Below, in pieces: positions 1 to 8,095 of a DNA stretch of 64,000 nucleotides. Origin of the DNA: Kutzneria sp. CA-103260 (GTDB lineage Bacteria; Actinomycetota; Actinomycetes; Mycobacteriales; Pseudonocardiaceae). The DNA is taken from contig NZ_CP073318.1 in NCBI RefSeq assembly GCF_018263855.1, forward strand, positions 2,666,001 to 2,730,000, in the 5' to 3' direction. The position numbers and the translations under genes were made by a program. The notes under the pieces were generated by a model. The model ran no database searches. It was not told the DNA's origin and saw only the letters and a list, made by a program, of their open reading frames with translations. The number at the start of each line of letters is the position of its first letter. Position 1 is the first letter of the stretch.

Positions 1-1187
1 CCGCGCTCGCAGTGTGGTGGGAGGTGTACGACGCCGGCCTCGCGCAGCCCCTCGGACTGGAGGAACCAGAACGCCGAAGCGTGGAATCCGCCCGCGAGTC
101 GGCCCGCGCCGCACGCAGGGAGTTGCCGGACCCCGGCGACGAGGACCGCGCTTGGCGGCACTGCTACAGCAAGCTCGAAACGCTGCGGCAGGAACTGCTA
201 CCCGATCGCGACGCCCGTGTCCGGGAACCGGACCATGACGGCGCGGTGCAGCGCGTGGTCGTGCTGGCCGACAGCACGGCTGGCTGGCAGGCGCCTTCGG
301 CCGCCGCGGACCTGCTCGCCGACCAGGTCCGCGCGCAGGAATCCGCGTTCGACTCCGAACAACAACGTGTGTTGACCACCCTGCTCGGCTCGACGTTCAT
401 CGAACACCTCAAGGACCGGCTGGACTACACCGCTCGGACCTTCACCGACATCAACAAGCAGTTGACCAGCCACCCGACCCGCCACGGCAACGCCGTGCAG
501 TTGAAGTGGGAGCCCGACCCCACGGACCCGGACGCGGGCACCGTGGTGGACGCCCTGAGCCAGGGCTACCAGCAACTCTCACCCGCACGCCAAGAGACTG
601 TGCGCTCATTTCTCGCCCGCAAGATCGACGCCGCCAGGGCGGACGCGGCGGCCGGAGGCTCCGCCGACTGGCGGGAGCAGTTGTCCACCGCCCTGGACTA
701 CCGCGGTTGGCTGAAGATCTCGTTGCAGTACCGGCCTGGTTCGACCAGTCGCTGGGCGCCGTTCGACGCGGCCAAGCACGGCGCCAAGTCCGGCGGTGAG
801 AAGGTCGTGTTGCTGTCGCAGCCGCTGTTCGCCGCCGCAGTCGTGGCCTACAACGCGGCCAGTGAGATCGCGCCGCGCTGCGTGTGGTTGGACGAGGCGA
901 TGACTGGCGTGGACGAGGAGATCAAGGCATCGTTCATGGGGTTGACGGTGAGCTTCGACCTGGACGTGATGCTGACCGCCCACGACGAATGGTGCAAGTA
1001 CCCCACTGTCCCGGCGGTGGCCGTGTACGACCTGGCCAGACACAAAGGCCTGCCCGGTGTCGATGCGGTCCCCTACCTGTGGTGTGGTGGGGAGTGGACA
1101 GCCGTCGCGCTGCCGGTCGCCGACATGCGCGCCGACGAGACGCTACTGTCGGCCGACAGCCTGTTCGCCGAGGTGGACACCGATTGA
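1..1187 (+). CDS. jetC: SMC-like ATPase, Wadjet JetC type (TIGR02680-like), 3' part only
   Basis: The gene runs in from the left edge; only about 395 C-terminal residues are visible and the reading frame is open back to base 3. The end of an ABC/SMC ATPase head can be seen: a signature-like stretch AKSGGEKVVLLSQ (near residue 260 of the visible part), Walker B CVWLDEAMTGVDEE with the catalytic Glu, and a D-loop. A DUF2399 gene follows with a 4-base overlap, which matches the DUF2397/DUF2398/TIGR02680/DUF2399 operon that belongs to the Wadjet plasmid-defence family. In Wadjet this subunit forms a condensin-like complex that extrudes loops on circular DNA. Assignment rests on the head motifs and the partner; the Walker A and coiled coils lie outside the window. 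Confidence 0.8.
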   Translation, partial: ALAVWWEVYDAGLAQPLGLEEPERRSVESARESARAARRELPDPGDEDRAWRHCYSKLETLRQELLPDRDARVREPDHDGAVQRVVVLADSTAGWQAPSAAADLLADQVRAQESAFDSEQQRVLTTLLGSTFIEHLKDRLDYTARTFTDINKQLTSHPTRHGNAVQLKWEPDPTDPDAGTVVDALSQGYQQLSPARQETVRSFLARKIDAARADAAAGGSADWREQLSTALDYRGWLKISLQYRPGSTSRWAPFDAAKHGAKSGGEKVVLLSQPLFAAAVVAYNAASEIAPRCVWLDEAMTGVDEEIKASFMGLTVSFDLDVMLTAHDEWCKYPTVPAVAVYDLARHKGLPGVDAVPYLWCGGEWTAVALPVADMRADETLLSADSLFAEVDTD

Positions 1188-2425
1188 CGAGCGAGATTCC
1201 GCCAGGCATCGAGGACTGGGCGCGCCGGCCAGGACCGGCGACGGTACTCGACGCCGTCCACGCCCGGGCCAGGCGCGGACACCGCACCGAGACAGGAACG
1301 CTCACCAGCATCGTGCTGACCGCGCAGCAGCGTCGGGAAGTCGCGTTGCTGCTGGGCACCCGCTGGGAACTGTCTGGCAAACCTGTCCGGCTTCAAGACC
1401 TCGCGGCGAAGCTGTCCGAGCACCACCTGACCGTGCGCGGACTTGTCGAGGCGCTGCGCGGCGGCCAGGTCGAACCCGACAAGGCTCACCGCGACCGCGT
1501 CCAAGCCAGGGCAGCGGCAGAACGAGGGAGCGCGGCCACGTGCCTGATCGAGTCGGGTGTGGCCGCCTCCGTGGTGGAACGGTGGCTGGCTGACGCCGGC
1601 TTGCCACGGCCCGGTTCGGGTGAGCTCCAGCGCTTGGCTGAACAGGTGGCGACCGTTGTCACCCGGCTGCGGACTACGAGCGCAGGGACAAGGCTTGCCC
1701 AACTCGCTGCGGACACTTTGCATGACGCCCATGCGCTCGACGCCGATCGGCAGCTGGGACGCGGGGTGGCGCGGCTGCTGGCGATCGTGCACGGACTCCC
1801 GCGACCGCAGCGGGCCGGCCGAGCGTGGCGGGCGGCGTGGGCCGGTGCCGGGGTGGTGTGTGACGGCGTGTCCTCCCGCGTGCTGGCGTTGAACCTTCCT
1901 TTGACCGGCGATTCCCCGGCCGCGAGGCTGTGTGCCGCCGCCCCCGGCGAGCCGGTCTGGCTGACCCTGCGTTCGCTCGCGGGAACATGGACCGCTCTGG
2001 CGGGCGAGGTCTTCGTGTGCGAAAACCCCACCGTCGCAGAGGCCGCCGCCGACAGGCTGGGCCCTAATTGCCCACCGTTGGTGTGCACCGACGGGATCGC
2101 CTCCGGTGCCGCTCTGGACCTCCTCGCCGGACTCGCCGCCGTGGGCAGCACGATCCGCGTGCGGGCGGACTTCGACCCGGCCGGGTTCACAATCGCCGAC
2201 CAAGTGCTCTCGGTGGCGCCCGGTGCGTTGTCGTGGCGTTTCGACGCACGGACCTATGCCGACGAGTGCGGTCTGAGCGGTCACCGCAGCACCTCTGGCG
2301 ACCTCGCGACCGCCCTCACCGAGTTGCGGGTCGCCTACGACCACGCACGTACTCCGGTGCACGAAGAGCGTGTGCTCGCTCTGCTGTTGTCTGACCTCGC
2401 GGCCGAGTCCGGCACTGGCGACTGA
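1184..2425 (+). CDS. jetD: Wadjet JetD-like protein (DUF2399/TIGR02679, TOPRIM-like)
   Basis: A 413-residue protein. I chose the TTG at 1184 because it overlaps the upstream TGA as TTGA, the usual translational coupling in this operon type, and upstream codons in the same frame only shadow the SMC gene. The C-terminal half has the DUF2399 hallmarks: VFVCENPTVAEAA followed by VRADFDPAGFTIAD, which together form the Glu and DxD acidic cluster of a TOPRIM-like metal site. In Wadjet the JetD subunit is the nuclease that cuts plasmid DNA trapped by the SMC complex. The JetA and JetB genes would lie left of the window. The family call is firm; the exact Wadjet subtype is from memory. Confidence 0.82.
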   Translation: MTSEIPPGIEDWARRPGPATVLDAVHARARRGHRTETGTLTSIVLTAQQRREVALLLGTRWELSGKPVRLQDLAAKLSEHHLTVRGLVEALRGGQVEPDKAHRDRVQARAAAERGSAATCLIESGVAASVVERWLADAGLPRPGSGELQRLAEQVATVVTRLRTTSAGTRLAQLAADTLHDAHALDADRQLGRGVARLLAIVHGLPRPQRAGRAWRAAWAGAGVVCDGVSSRVLALNLPLTGDSPAARLCAAAPGEPVWLTLRSLAGTWTALAGEVFVCENPTVAEAAADRLGPNCPPLVCTDGIASGAALDLLAGLAAVGSTIRVRADFDPAGFTIADQVLSVAPGALSWRFDARTYADECGLSGHRSTSGDLATALTELRVAYDHARTPVHEERVLALLLSDLAAESGTGD

Positions 2426-2518
2426 CCGGACACCGCGCACGGCAAGATTTGGACCGTCGAGACGGCTCTGACGCGATGTGTGCCGCGTCGGAATTCCCAC
2501 GAGCACGATCCGGCCGTC

Positions 2519-2559
2519 AGCACGGTCCCGTCGTTGCCTCGAGCGGAAGGGACCGTGCT
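2519..2559. terminator. Hairpin terminator between convergent operons
   Basis: An 11-bp perfect inverted repeat (AGCACGGTCCC at 2519-2529, GGGACCGTGCT at 2549-2559) with a 19-base loop sits between the convergent Wadjet and DISARM-like operons, followed by a short T-run on the plus strand. It probably ends transcription from both sides. The rest of 2426-2690 holds no gene that I can see. Confidence 0.6.
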
Positions 2560-2690
2560 TTGTCGATGGCGCTCTGGTCGTGGGCAGGTTCGCGTAGGCG
2601 GACTCGTGTCGCCAGGCCCGGCGAACTCCTGTTGTGTGGTAACGGTTCCCAGGTAGTGTGCGGCGTCCGAGTCAGACGCGACCAGCGGGC

Positions 2691-4520
2691 TCAGCTCGTC
2701 CAGTATCCGTGCCACTGGATGTCTCCGGAGACGTCGCTGTCGGCGGCTTGTGGTAGTGATCCGAACAGCAGGTTGCGGTTCAGCACGGTGTTGAACCGGG
2801 CGCACGCCACCTCTGACACGTGCAGGCAGGCAGCGCACGCGCCGCCGAAATGGTGCCGGCACGGCGGGTCGAAGACGCAGCGGGATTCTGCGTCCAGTTC
2901 ACGTAGCGCGTCGGGCAGGTCGAACCGGAACACGTGCTCTAGGCCACCGAGGATGAACTCGCTGCGTGTGTTCGCGTAGATGAGGAACGCTCCGTTGGAC
3001 GGGAACAGAAACTCGGCGAGGGAGTCGACGTTCAGGCCGCACCGGGCCGCGAGAGCTTTCATCGCGCGGTGCGCGAACGAGTGCGTGAGCCCGAGCACGG
3101 CCTCACTGATCCGGTTCGCGGGCGGGTTGAACACGTCGACGACAGGTTCGGTGACCCGGAAGAGCCAGCGTTGTGCGTCGGCGGCGTCCGTCACAGCCGG
3201 GTCGTCGACGACGCTGGAGCGGACCAGCCATTCGACGATCTTGAGAGGATCGATCTGGAACAACAGCCCTTCAGTTTCGGTCCGCACCCCATACATGCGG
3301 AACTTCCCGGTCCGTCCGGTGGGGAAGAACCGGAATCGAGGGGTAATACTCGCGCCGCTGCGGTTGACTGCTGACGCCCGCGACGACAGCCGCGTGTACC
3401 CGGCGGCAACATAGGCCACCGGCAGTTGGCGTAGCAGCGTCACGTCGGACAGCCCATACCTGTCGAATAATTGCCGGTAGGCCGCGTACGAGGTGGCCAG
3501 CGGTCCGCCGGCCGCAGTGAGGTCGTCGACGGTCAGCCCGGTCGCGGCCCGCGCCAGTGACAGCTGCCTGCATTCCTCCCCGAGTGCGTCGAGATGTTCC
3601 TCGTCCAGGCCTAGCGCATCGACCTCGTCGCGCCAGGCTGGCGCAGAGTCGGCCTTGCTGCGCGCCTCGGCGAGGACCTGCTCATACAGCGGATTTCCGG
3701 GTTCCCAACCGAAGGAGGCGGCGAGGGCCTGCACTTTCGCGATTGGGTCGGCATCGGCGCCGCCGGCGGCTCGCAGGCCGTCCAGACCGGGGGGCAGCAT
3801 CCCAAGCGCCTGAGCGACTGCGGCGGCGTGCATTTGCTCGTGGGCAAGGGATGCATACGTGTTGCGCGTCGGCGGGTTGAGGACGGTGATTTGCTGCGGG
3901 TAGTACACCCAGGTCTGCGGAACGCGGGTGACAGTGACCCGGCCACGCCGGCACCCACTGCATGCCCGCGCGACCGGCACGTCGGAGCGGGTGCCACACC
4001 CCACACATCTCCAGTACCAGCGCGACAAGGACAACGACTTGGTGTTGAACAGCCGCATCCCGGCCCGGCAGTTGTTCCTGCAATGTGGCGGGTTCACCTC
4101 CCCGATGTGGCCGCACTCGTGTACCTCGGCCCACTGAAACTGCTCCATAGGCCCGTGCTCGTGACAGTCGGGCGGGCGATCGCCGGGCCGGACACTGCGG
4201 AACCGGTTGCATTTCCCACACAGATACGTGTTCGGGAAGCGGACCGCGCGCAGGTCCTCGGCGCGGACCAGTTCGTACTGGCCGCGGTCGATGATGTCCA
4301 GTTCCGGGCCGATGTTCGACACACCTGACGCGGCTTCGGCGAACGGGCGGATGAGACGCCGCAGCGGCGCAGCGACCCATCCTTCGGGGACGTCGAGGGC
4401 GCTGACCTGCCGCGGCGTGTCACCAAGGACGGCGGCGCGGGCGGCGAAGTTGAACGGCTGGCCGGGCATGTAGCGCCATAGCGCCTGAATGTTGGTGCGG
4501 TTGATGGTGTCGATCGCCAT
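2691..4520 (-). CDS. drmB: DrmB-like protein (DUF1998) of a DISARM-related system
   Basis: A 609-residue zinc-rich protein, the last gene of a four-gene minus-strand operon. The start ATG has a clear AAGGAG site. Cysteine pairs appear at YLCGKCNRF, ECGH/PPHCRNNC, WRCVGCG and ARACSGC. The C-terminal DUF1998 signature is present: GLEHVFRFDLPDALREL, then CVFDPPCRHHFGGACAACL and ARFNTVLNRNLLFGS. In DISARM, DrmB forms a complex with the DrmA helicase that loads on 5' single-stranded overhangs and blocks phage DNA. The adjacent upstream gene is DrmA-like with a 47-base gap, which supports the call. The protein is close to the usual DrmB length. Confidence 0.85.
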   Translation of the reverse strand: MAIDTINRTNIQALWRYMPGQPFNFAARAAVLGDTPRQVSALDVPEGWVAAPLRRLIRPFAEAASGVSNIGPELDIIDRGQYELVRAEDLRAVRFPNTYLCGKCNRFRSVRPGDRPPDCHEHGPMEQFQWAEVHECGHIGEVNPPHCRNNCRAGMRLFNTKSLSLSRWYWRCVGCGTRSDVPVARACSGCRRGRVTVTRVPQTWVYYPQQITVLNPPTRNTYASLAHEQMHAAAVAQALGMLPPGLDGLRAAGGADADPIAKVQALAASFGWEPGNPLYEQVLAEARSKADSAPAWRDEVDALGLDEEHLDALGEECRQLSLARAATGLTVDDLTAAGGPLATSYAAYRQLFDRYGLSDVTLLRQLPVAYVAAGYTRLSSRASAVNRSGASITPRFRFFPTGRTGKFRMYGVRTETEGLLFQIDPLKIVEWLVRSSVVDDPAVTDAADAQRWLFRVTEPVVDVFNPPANRISEAVLGLTHSFAHRAMKALAARCGLNVDSLAEFLFPSNGAFLIYANTRSEFILGGLEHVFRFDLPDALRELDAESRCVFDPPCRHHFGGACAACLHVSEVACARFNTVLNRNLLFGSLPQAADSDVSGDIQWHGYWTS

Positions 4521-4567
4521 GGCGGTGCTCCTTCAGCTGGCTCAGCCGCGCGGGAGTGTTGGGTTGG

Positions 4568-7500
4568 TCAGAGGTCGGCGTAGATGGTGATCGGCTCCTC
4601 CACGTCACGTAGCGACCGCGGCACTGCCGGGGTGAGCAGGTCTGGAAGCCGTTTTCCGGGCTCAGCCGACAGCGGCAAAGTGGACAGCGTGTTGTCGACC
4701 CATTCGGTGATCGCATCCCGGTGGAGCTGGTGGTAGACGCTGACCGGGGAGATCCCGAAGCCGCGGGTGAGGTTGTCGATCAGCAGGGCCCGGTCCAGGT
4801 ACCCGGCGGTGCACGCATCCTTGAACTGGATCGAGTCGGTCAGCGAGCGTCGCCGCGGCCCGCCGGTGAGCCAGCTGCGGTCGTGGACCTGCAACAGCCA
4901 GGCCATCAGTCCTCCGGACAGTACCCGCTTGAGGACGGGCAGTGATTCCCGGTTGACCGGCACCTTGTGCACCAGCCGGTCGAGAAACCGGATCCAGTCG
5001 GCGTAGTACCGGAACACCGACGCGTCCCGGTCCCGTGTCGGATTGATGACGTTGACCACCAACCCCGGCCAGCGACGACCGACCCGAGCGGAGGCCTGGA
5101 TGATCTCCGCCGCCGAGGTTGGGGTGCCCATCACGGCCATCACGCCGAGGCGGGCGACGTCGAAGCCATGCCCGATGGCCCTGGTAGCGGCGATCAGCTT
5201 CACTCGGTCGTCATTGTCGTCGGGTGGGCAGACGAGGCGGGCGACCGCGGAGCGGATGTCGCCCGGTTCGGCGTCGCCATTGATGATCGCGAGGTTGTCC
5301 TGACTGGACAACAGGGCTCGTACTTCCTGGTCGCGAACGAAGTTGTTCAGGTCCTCGTTCCGCAGGCCGTAAGCGACAAGCACCTCGAACAGATCCCGCC
5401 CGGCAGCCCGGGCGTCATCTTGAAGGTCTGAGTCGGTCGGGTCGAGGCCGGCTTCGGCAAGCACCGTGCCCGGATCGAGGAGGAGATCGGCGAGCCAGCC
5501 GGCGTGGGTGAGGGCTACCTCGCGCGTGGCAGTGACCATGGTGATGGCGCGCGGCCGGACGCCGAGGTAGCGACGCAGCGGTTCCTCGCCGACCGTGGTC
5601 GACCAGAACGTCTCGCCGACGTCGGGCCCATTGACAGGAAAACGGTGGCCATCGCGGCGGTACAGGTGCCGCACTTGGTTCTGATAGCCCTCGATGGTGG
5701 CGGTGGCGCCGACGATCTGCATGGGCGAGTTGCCGAGGTCTTCGCTGATGGCTTGCAGCAGCGTCTCGTACATACCGTCCAGTGCGCCGAGGGATTCGTC
5801 CAACAGGTGGAGTTCGTCGGCGATTTCGAGCCGGATGTGCCCGAACCCGTCGGGAATCGGTTGCTGCTCCTGTTTGCGTGGGCAGTTGAACACCGCGCAC
5901 CAGAAGGGATTGCTCGTGTAGCCGTGCTGCGGGCAGCGGGAGTGGGCGCGGCCAAGCAGGACCTGGAACTCGCGGGACTGGCCAAGTTGGGCGAGCTTGT
6001 CGACAGTTCCGACCAGCACCGCGGGCGCATGCCGGTAGATCTCGTCGTCGATGCCCCACACAGGCAGCACTCCGTGCATGCGGCAGCCTGCGTTGCGGCA
6101 GATGTGTTCCATCGTCCACCGGGTCTCGTTCCACGCGACCTCGAGCGGCGTCTGGCACAAGGGGCAGTGCGCGAGCACGCGGCACCGTTCGGCGGTGGCC
6201 GTGTCGCGTGGGTCGAGCCCGTTGTAGAAGGGGTTCGTCGGGTCGGGGGACTGAAGCCGGTTCGGGGTGTTGGTGCCGCCGACGAAGTAGCCGATACCGA
6301 ACGGGTCGCCAGCGGCGATGCGTGGGTGGTCGCGGCGCAACAGTTCAGCCTGCAACACCATGGCGGCGACGCGTTCCATCTGCTGCAGTGCGAGTAGCCG
6401 CAGCGGGAACCGGGCCCACACCTGGGCGCCGGCAGTGGTGCCGGTCAGCCGCCCGTAGAACAGGGTGGTGATCATCAGCCCGAGGTAGGCCTCGGACTTG
6501 CCGCCGCCGGTCGCGAACCACACGATCTCTACGCACGGGTGCTTGGCGGGATCGACCATGCCGGGCAGGCAGCCGACGATCCACGCGAGCTGGAACGGGT
6601 ACCAAGCGTCGTACGCGCCGCCAGCCGCCTTCGTGATCACCTGGTTGGCGAGGGCGAACGCTTCGGCGACGGCAGGATCGCGGCGCAGCAGGTCGAGGCC
6701 GTCGGCGACCCAGTCCACTTCGGCGCGTGCCTGGGCGGCGTCGGCGTTGGCGTCGGCGCGGGCGGCAGCGTCCCACCCGCGGGCGGCGGCCCGGGCGTCG
6801 AGGGCGGCCGGGCTCCATTCCCGCTCGATCCATTCGCGGTGCGCGGCCAGCAGCGCTTGCACGGCGGTGACCGGGTCGTCTTTCACGGTGGTGAAACTGG
6901 TGTCGATCGCGACGGTGACGCCGTTCGGGCGGGTGTGGCTGGTGCGCGGGTAGACGCGCGAGGTGGCGTGCTCGGCGGCGAAGAGGGTTGCCAGACGTGA
7001 GCCAGTCGGGCCAGTAGTCGCGTCGACGGGGCAGCCGTGCCCCAGCGCGGTGACGTCACGGTCGTACCGGTAGGAATGCGCGACCTGCTCGAGTTCGTAC
7101 GGGACGAGCGGGGCGTCGGTCTCGCAGATCAGCTGCACCTCGTAGAGCTGGGTGTCCAGGTAGGTCGGGTCGTAGGCGTGGACGCCGTCGACGGTTTGCT
7201 GTTCGGGCGCCGGCGTTGTGTTGACGACGGTGGCGAGGATTTCCACGTGGCCGTCGCTGTCGGTCACGTCCAGTTCGAGCGCGGCTTGGAAGACCGGTGG
7301 GGTGACGTCGGTGGTCTCGAGTAGGTTCTGTGCGCTGTACCGGGCCCACGTGGTGGTGTCGGTGAGATCATCGGCGCGGGGCAGGGTCCCGGGTGGGCCG
7401 GCGAGCCGGCGAGGCCGGAACGGCTCGGACCCGCCCGGTGCCCGGGTGGCGACGGCCAGCGCCGTGGTCAGAGTGTCTTCGCCGGCTCGCAGTGTGCCAC

Positions 7501-8014
7501 GAGTGCCGCTTGGGAGCGTGATTGTGACGGTGACCGGCTCGGGCGCGATCTTCGTCCATACCTGTGCCAGCTTGTGCCCGCGCCCAGCCGGCGGCGCAGG
7601 TGCGGCGGGGCCGGGGACGACGGCAGGGGAGGGCTGGTCGGACTCGGTGTCGGCGGTGACAGCGGCCTGCTGTTCGGCCAGGGTCGGGTGCAACGCGAGG
7701 TACGCGGCGCAGGAGACCGTGAACGTGAGGGTGACCGGCAACGCCTGCACCCGGAAAGTGAAACCTTGGGCCGGGGGGACGAGCCGCTCGCCGTAGGTGT
7801 AGCCGGCCTGGGCTTCGGCGATCAATTTTGGTTCGCTGGCCAGCATGCCGAGCCACAGCCGCTTCAGCGCGGCGTCGGGCAGCCGGGTCCGCTGCGGGAT
7901 CGTGAGGCCGGTGGCTTGGCTGACGACACGGCGGGCTAGGGCGCCGAGCAGTTCGTCGTAGCGTCGCGCTGGGCTGCTGGTCGCGGCGGCTGTTGCAACG
8001 GGTAGTGCGTGCAC
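4568..8014 (-). CDS. drmA: DrmA-like superfamily 2 helicase
   Basis: An 1148-residue SF2 helicase. The GTG start follows AGAGGAGA. Motif I is WFATGGGKSEAYLGL near residue 500, motif II is IADELHLLDES near 730 (a DExH box), and motif VI is IIQASARVGRRWPG near 970. A cysteine cluster (CPLC ... CRNAGC) lies between motifs I and II. This order, and the GGGKSEAYLG form of the Walker A, are typical of DrmA from DISARM, an ATP-dependent DNA translocase that works with DrmB. The N-terminal 480 residues are alanine/proline-rich with no motif that I can name. Gene order here is nuclease-drmA-drmB. Confidence 0.85.
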   Translation of the reverse strand: MHALPVATAAATSSPARRYDELLGALARRVVSQATGLTIPQRTRLPDAALKRLWLGMLASEPKLIAEAQAGYTYGERLVPPAQGFTFRVQALPVTLTFTVSCAAYLALHPTLAEQQAAVTADTESDQPSPAVVPGPAAPAPPAGRGHKLAQVWTKIAPEPVTVTITLPSGTRGTLRAGEDTLTTALAVATRAPGGSEPFRPRRLAGPPGTLPRADDLTDTTTWARYSAQNLLETTDVTPPVFQAALELDVTDSDGHVEILATVVNTTPAPEQQTVDGVHAYDPTYLDTQLYEVQLICETDAPLVPYELEQVAHSYRYDRDVTALGHGCPVDATTGPTGSRLATLFAAEHATSRVYPRTSHTRPNGVTVAIDTSFTTVKDDPVTAVQALLAAHREWIEREWSPAALDARAAARGWDAAARADANADAAQARAEVDWVADGLDLLRRDPAVAEAFALANQVITKAAGGAYDAWYPFQLAWIVGCLPGMVDPAKHPCVEIVWFATGGGKSEAYLGLMITTLFYGRLTGTTAGAQVWARFPLRLLALQQMERVAAMVLQAELLRRDHPRIAAGDPFGIGYFVGGTNTPNRLQSPDPTNPFYNGLDPRDTATAERCRVLAHCPLCQTPLEVAWNETRWTMEHICRNAGCRMHGVLPVWGIDDEIYRHAPAVLVGTVDKLAQLGQSREFQVLLGRAHSRCPQHGYTSNPFWCAVFNCPRKQEQQPIPDGFGHIRLEIADELHLLDESLGALDGMYETLLQAISEDLGNSPMQIVGATATIEGYQNQVRHLYRRDGHRFPVNGPDVGETFWSTTVGEEPLRRYLGVRPRAITMVTATREVALTHAGWLADLLLDPGTVLAEAGLDPTDSDLQDDARAAGRDLFEVLVAYGLRNEDLNNFVRDQEVRALLSSQDNLAIINGDAEPGDIRSAVARLVCPPDDNDDRVKLIAATRAIGHGFDVARLGVMAVMGTPTSAAEIIQASARVGRRWPGLVVNVINPTRDRDASVFRYYADWIRFLDRLVHKVPVNRESLPVLKRVLSGGLMAWLLQVHDRSWLTGGPRRRSLTDSIQFKDACTAGYLDRALLIDNLTRGFGISPVSVYHQLHRDAITEWVDNTLSTLPLSAEPGKRLPDLLTPAVPRSLRDVEEPITIYADL

Positions 8015-8095
8015 CCCGTTCTCCTCTGCTTGGTGATGCTGGTCCGTGGGCTGCCGCGGCGGTGTGGCTGCGCAAGCGCCGCGCCCAGCTCCTAG

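Noticed and set aside
884..1183. Upstream extension of the DUF2399 gene within the SMC gene
   Set aside because: It overlaps the SMC coding sequence in another frame with Arg/Gly-rich sequence; the TTG at 1184 gives a TTGA coupled start.
1073..2506. 477-aa minus-strand frame opposite jetD
   Set aside because: It is antisense to DUF2399 and has no recognisable motif.
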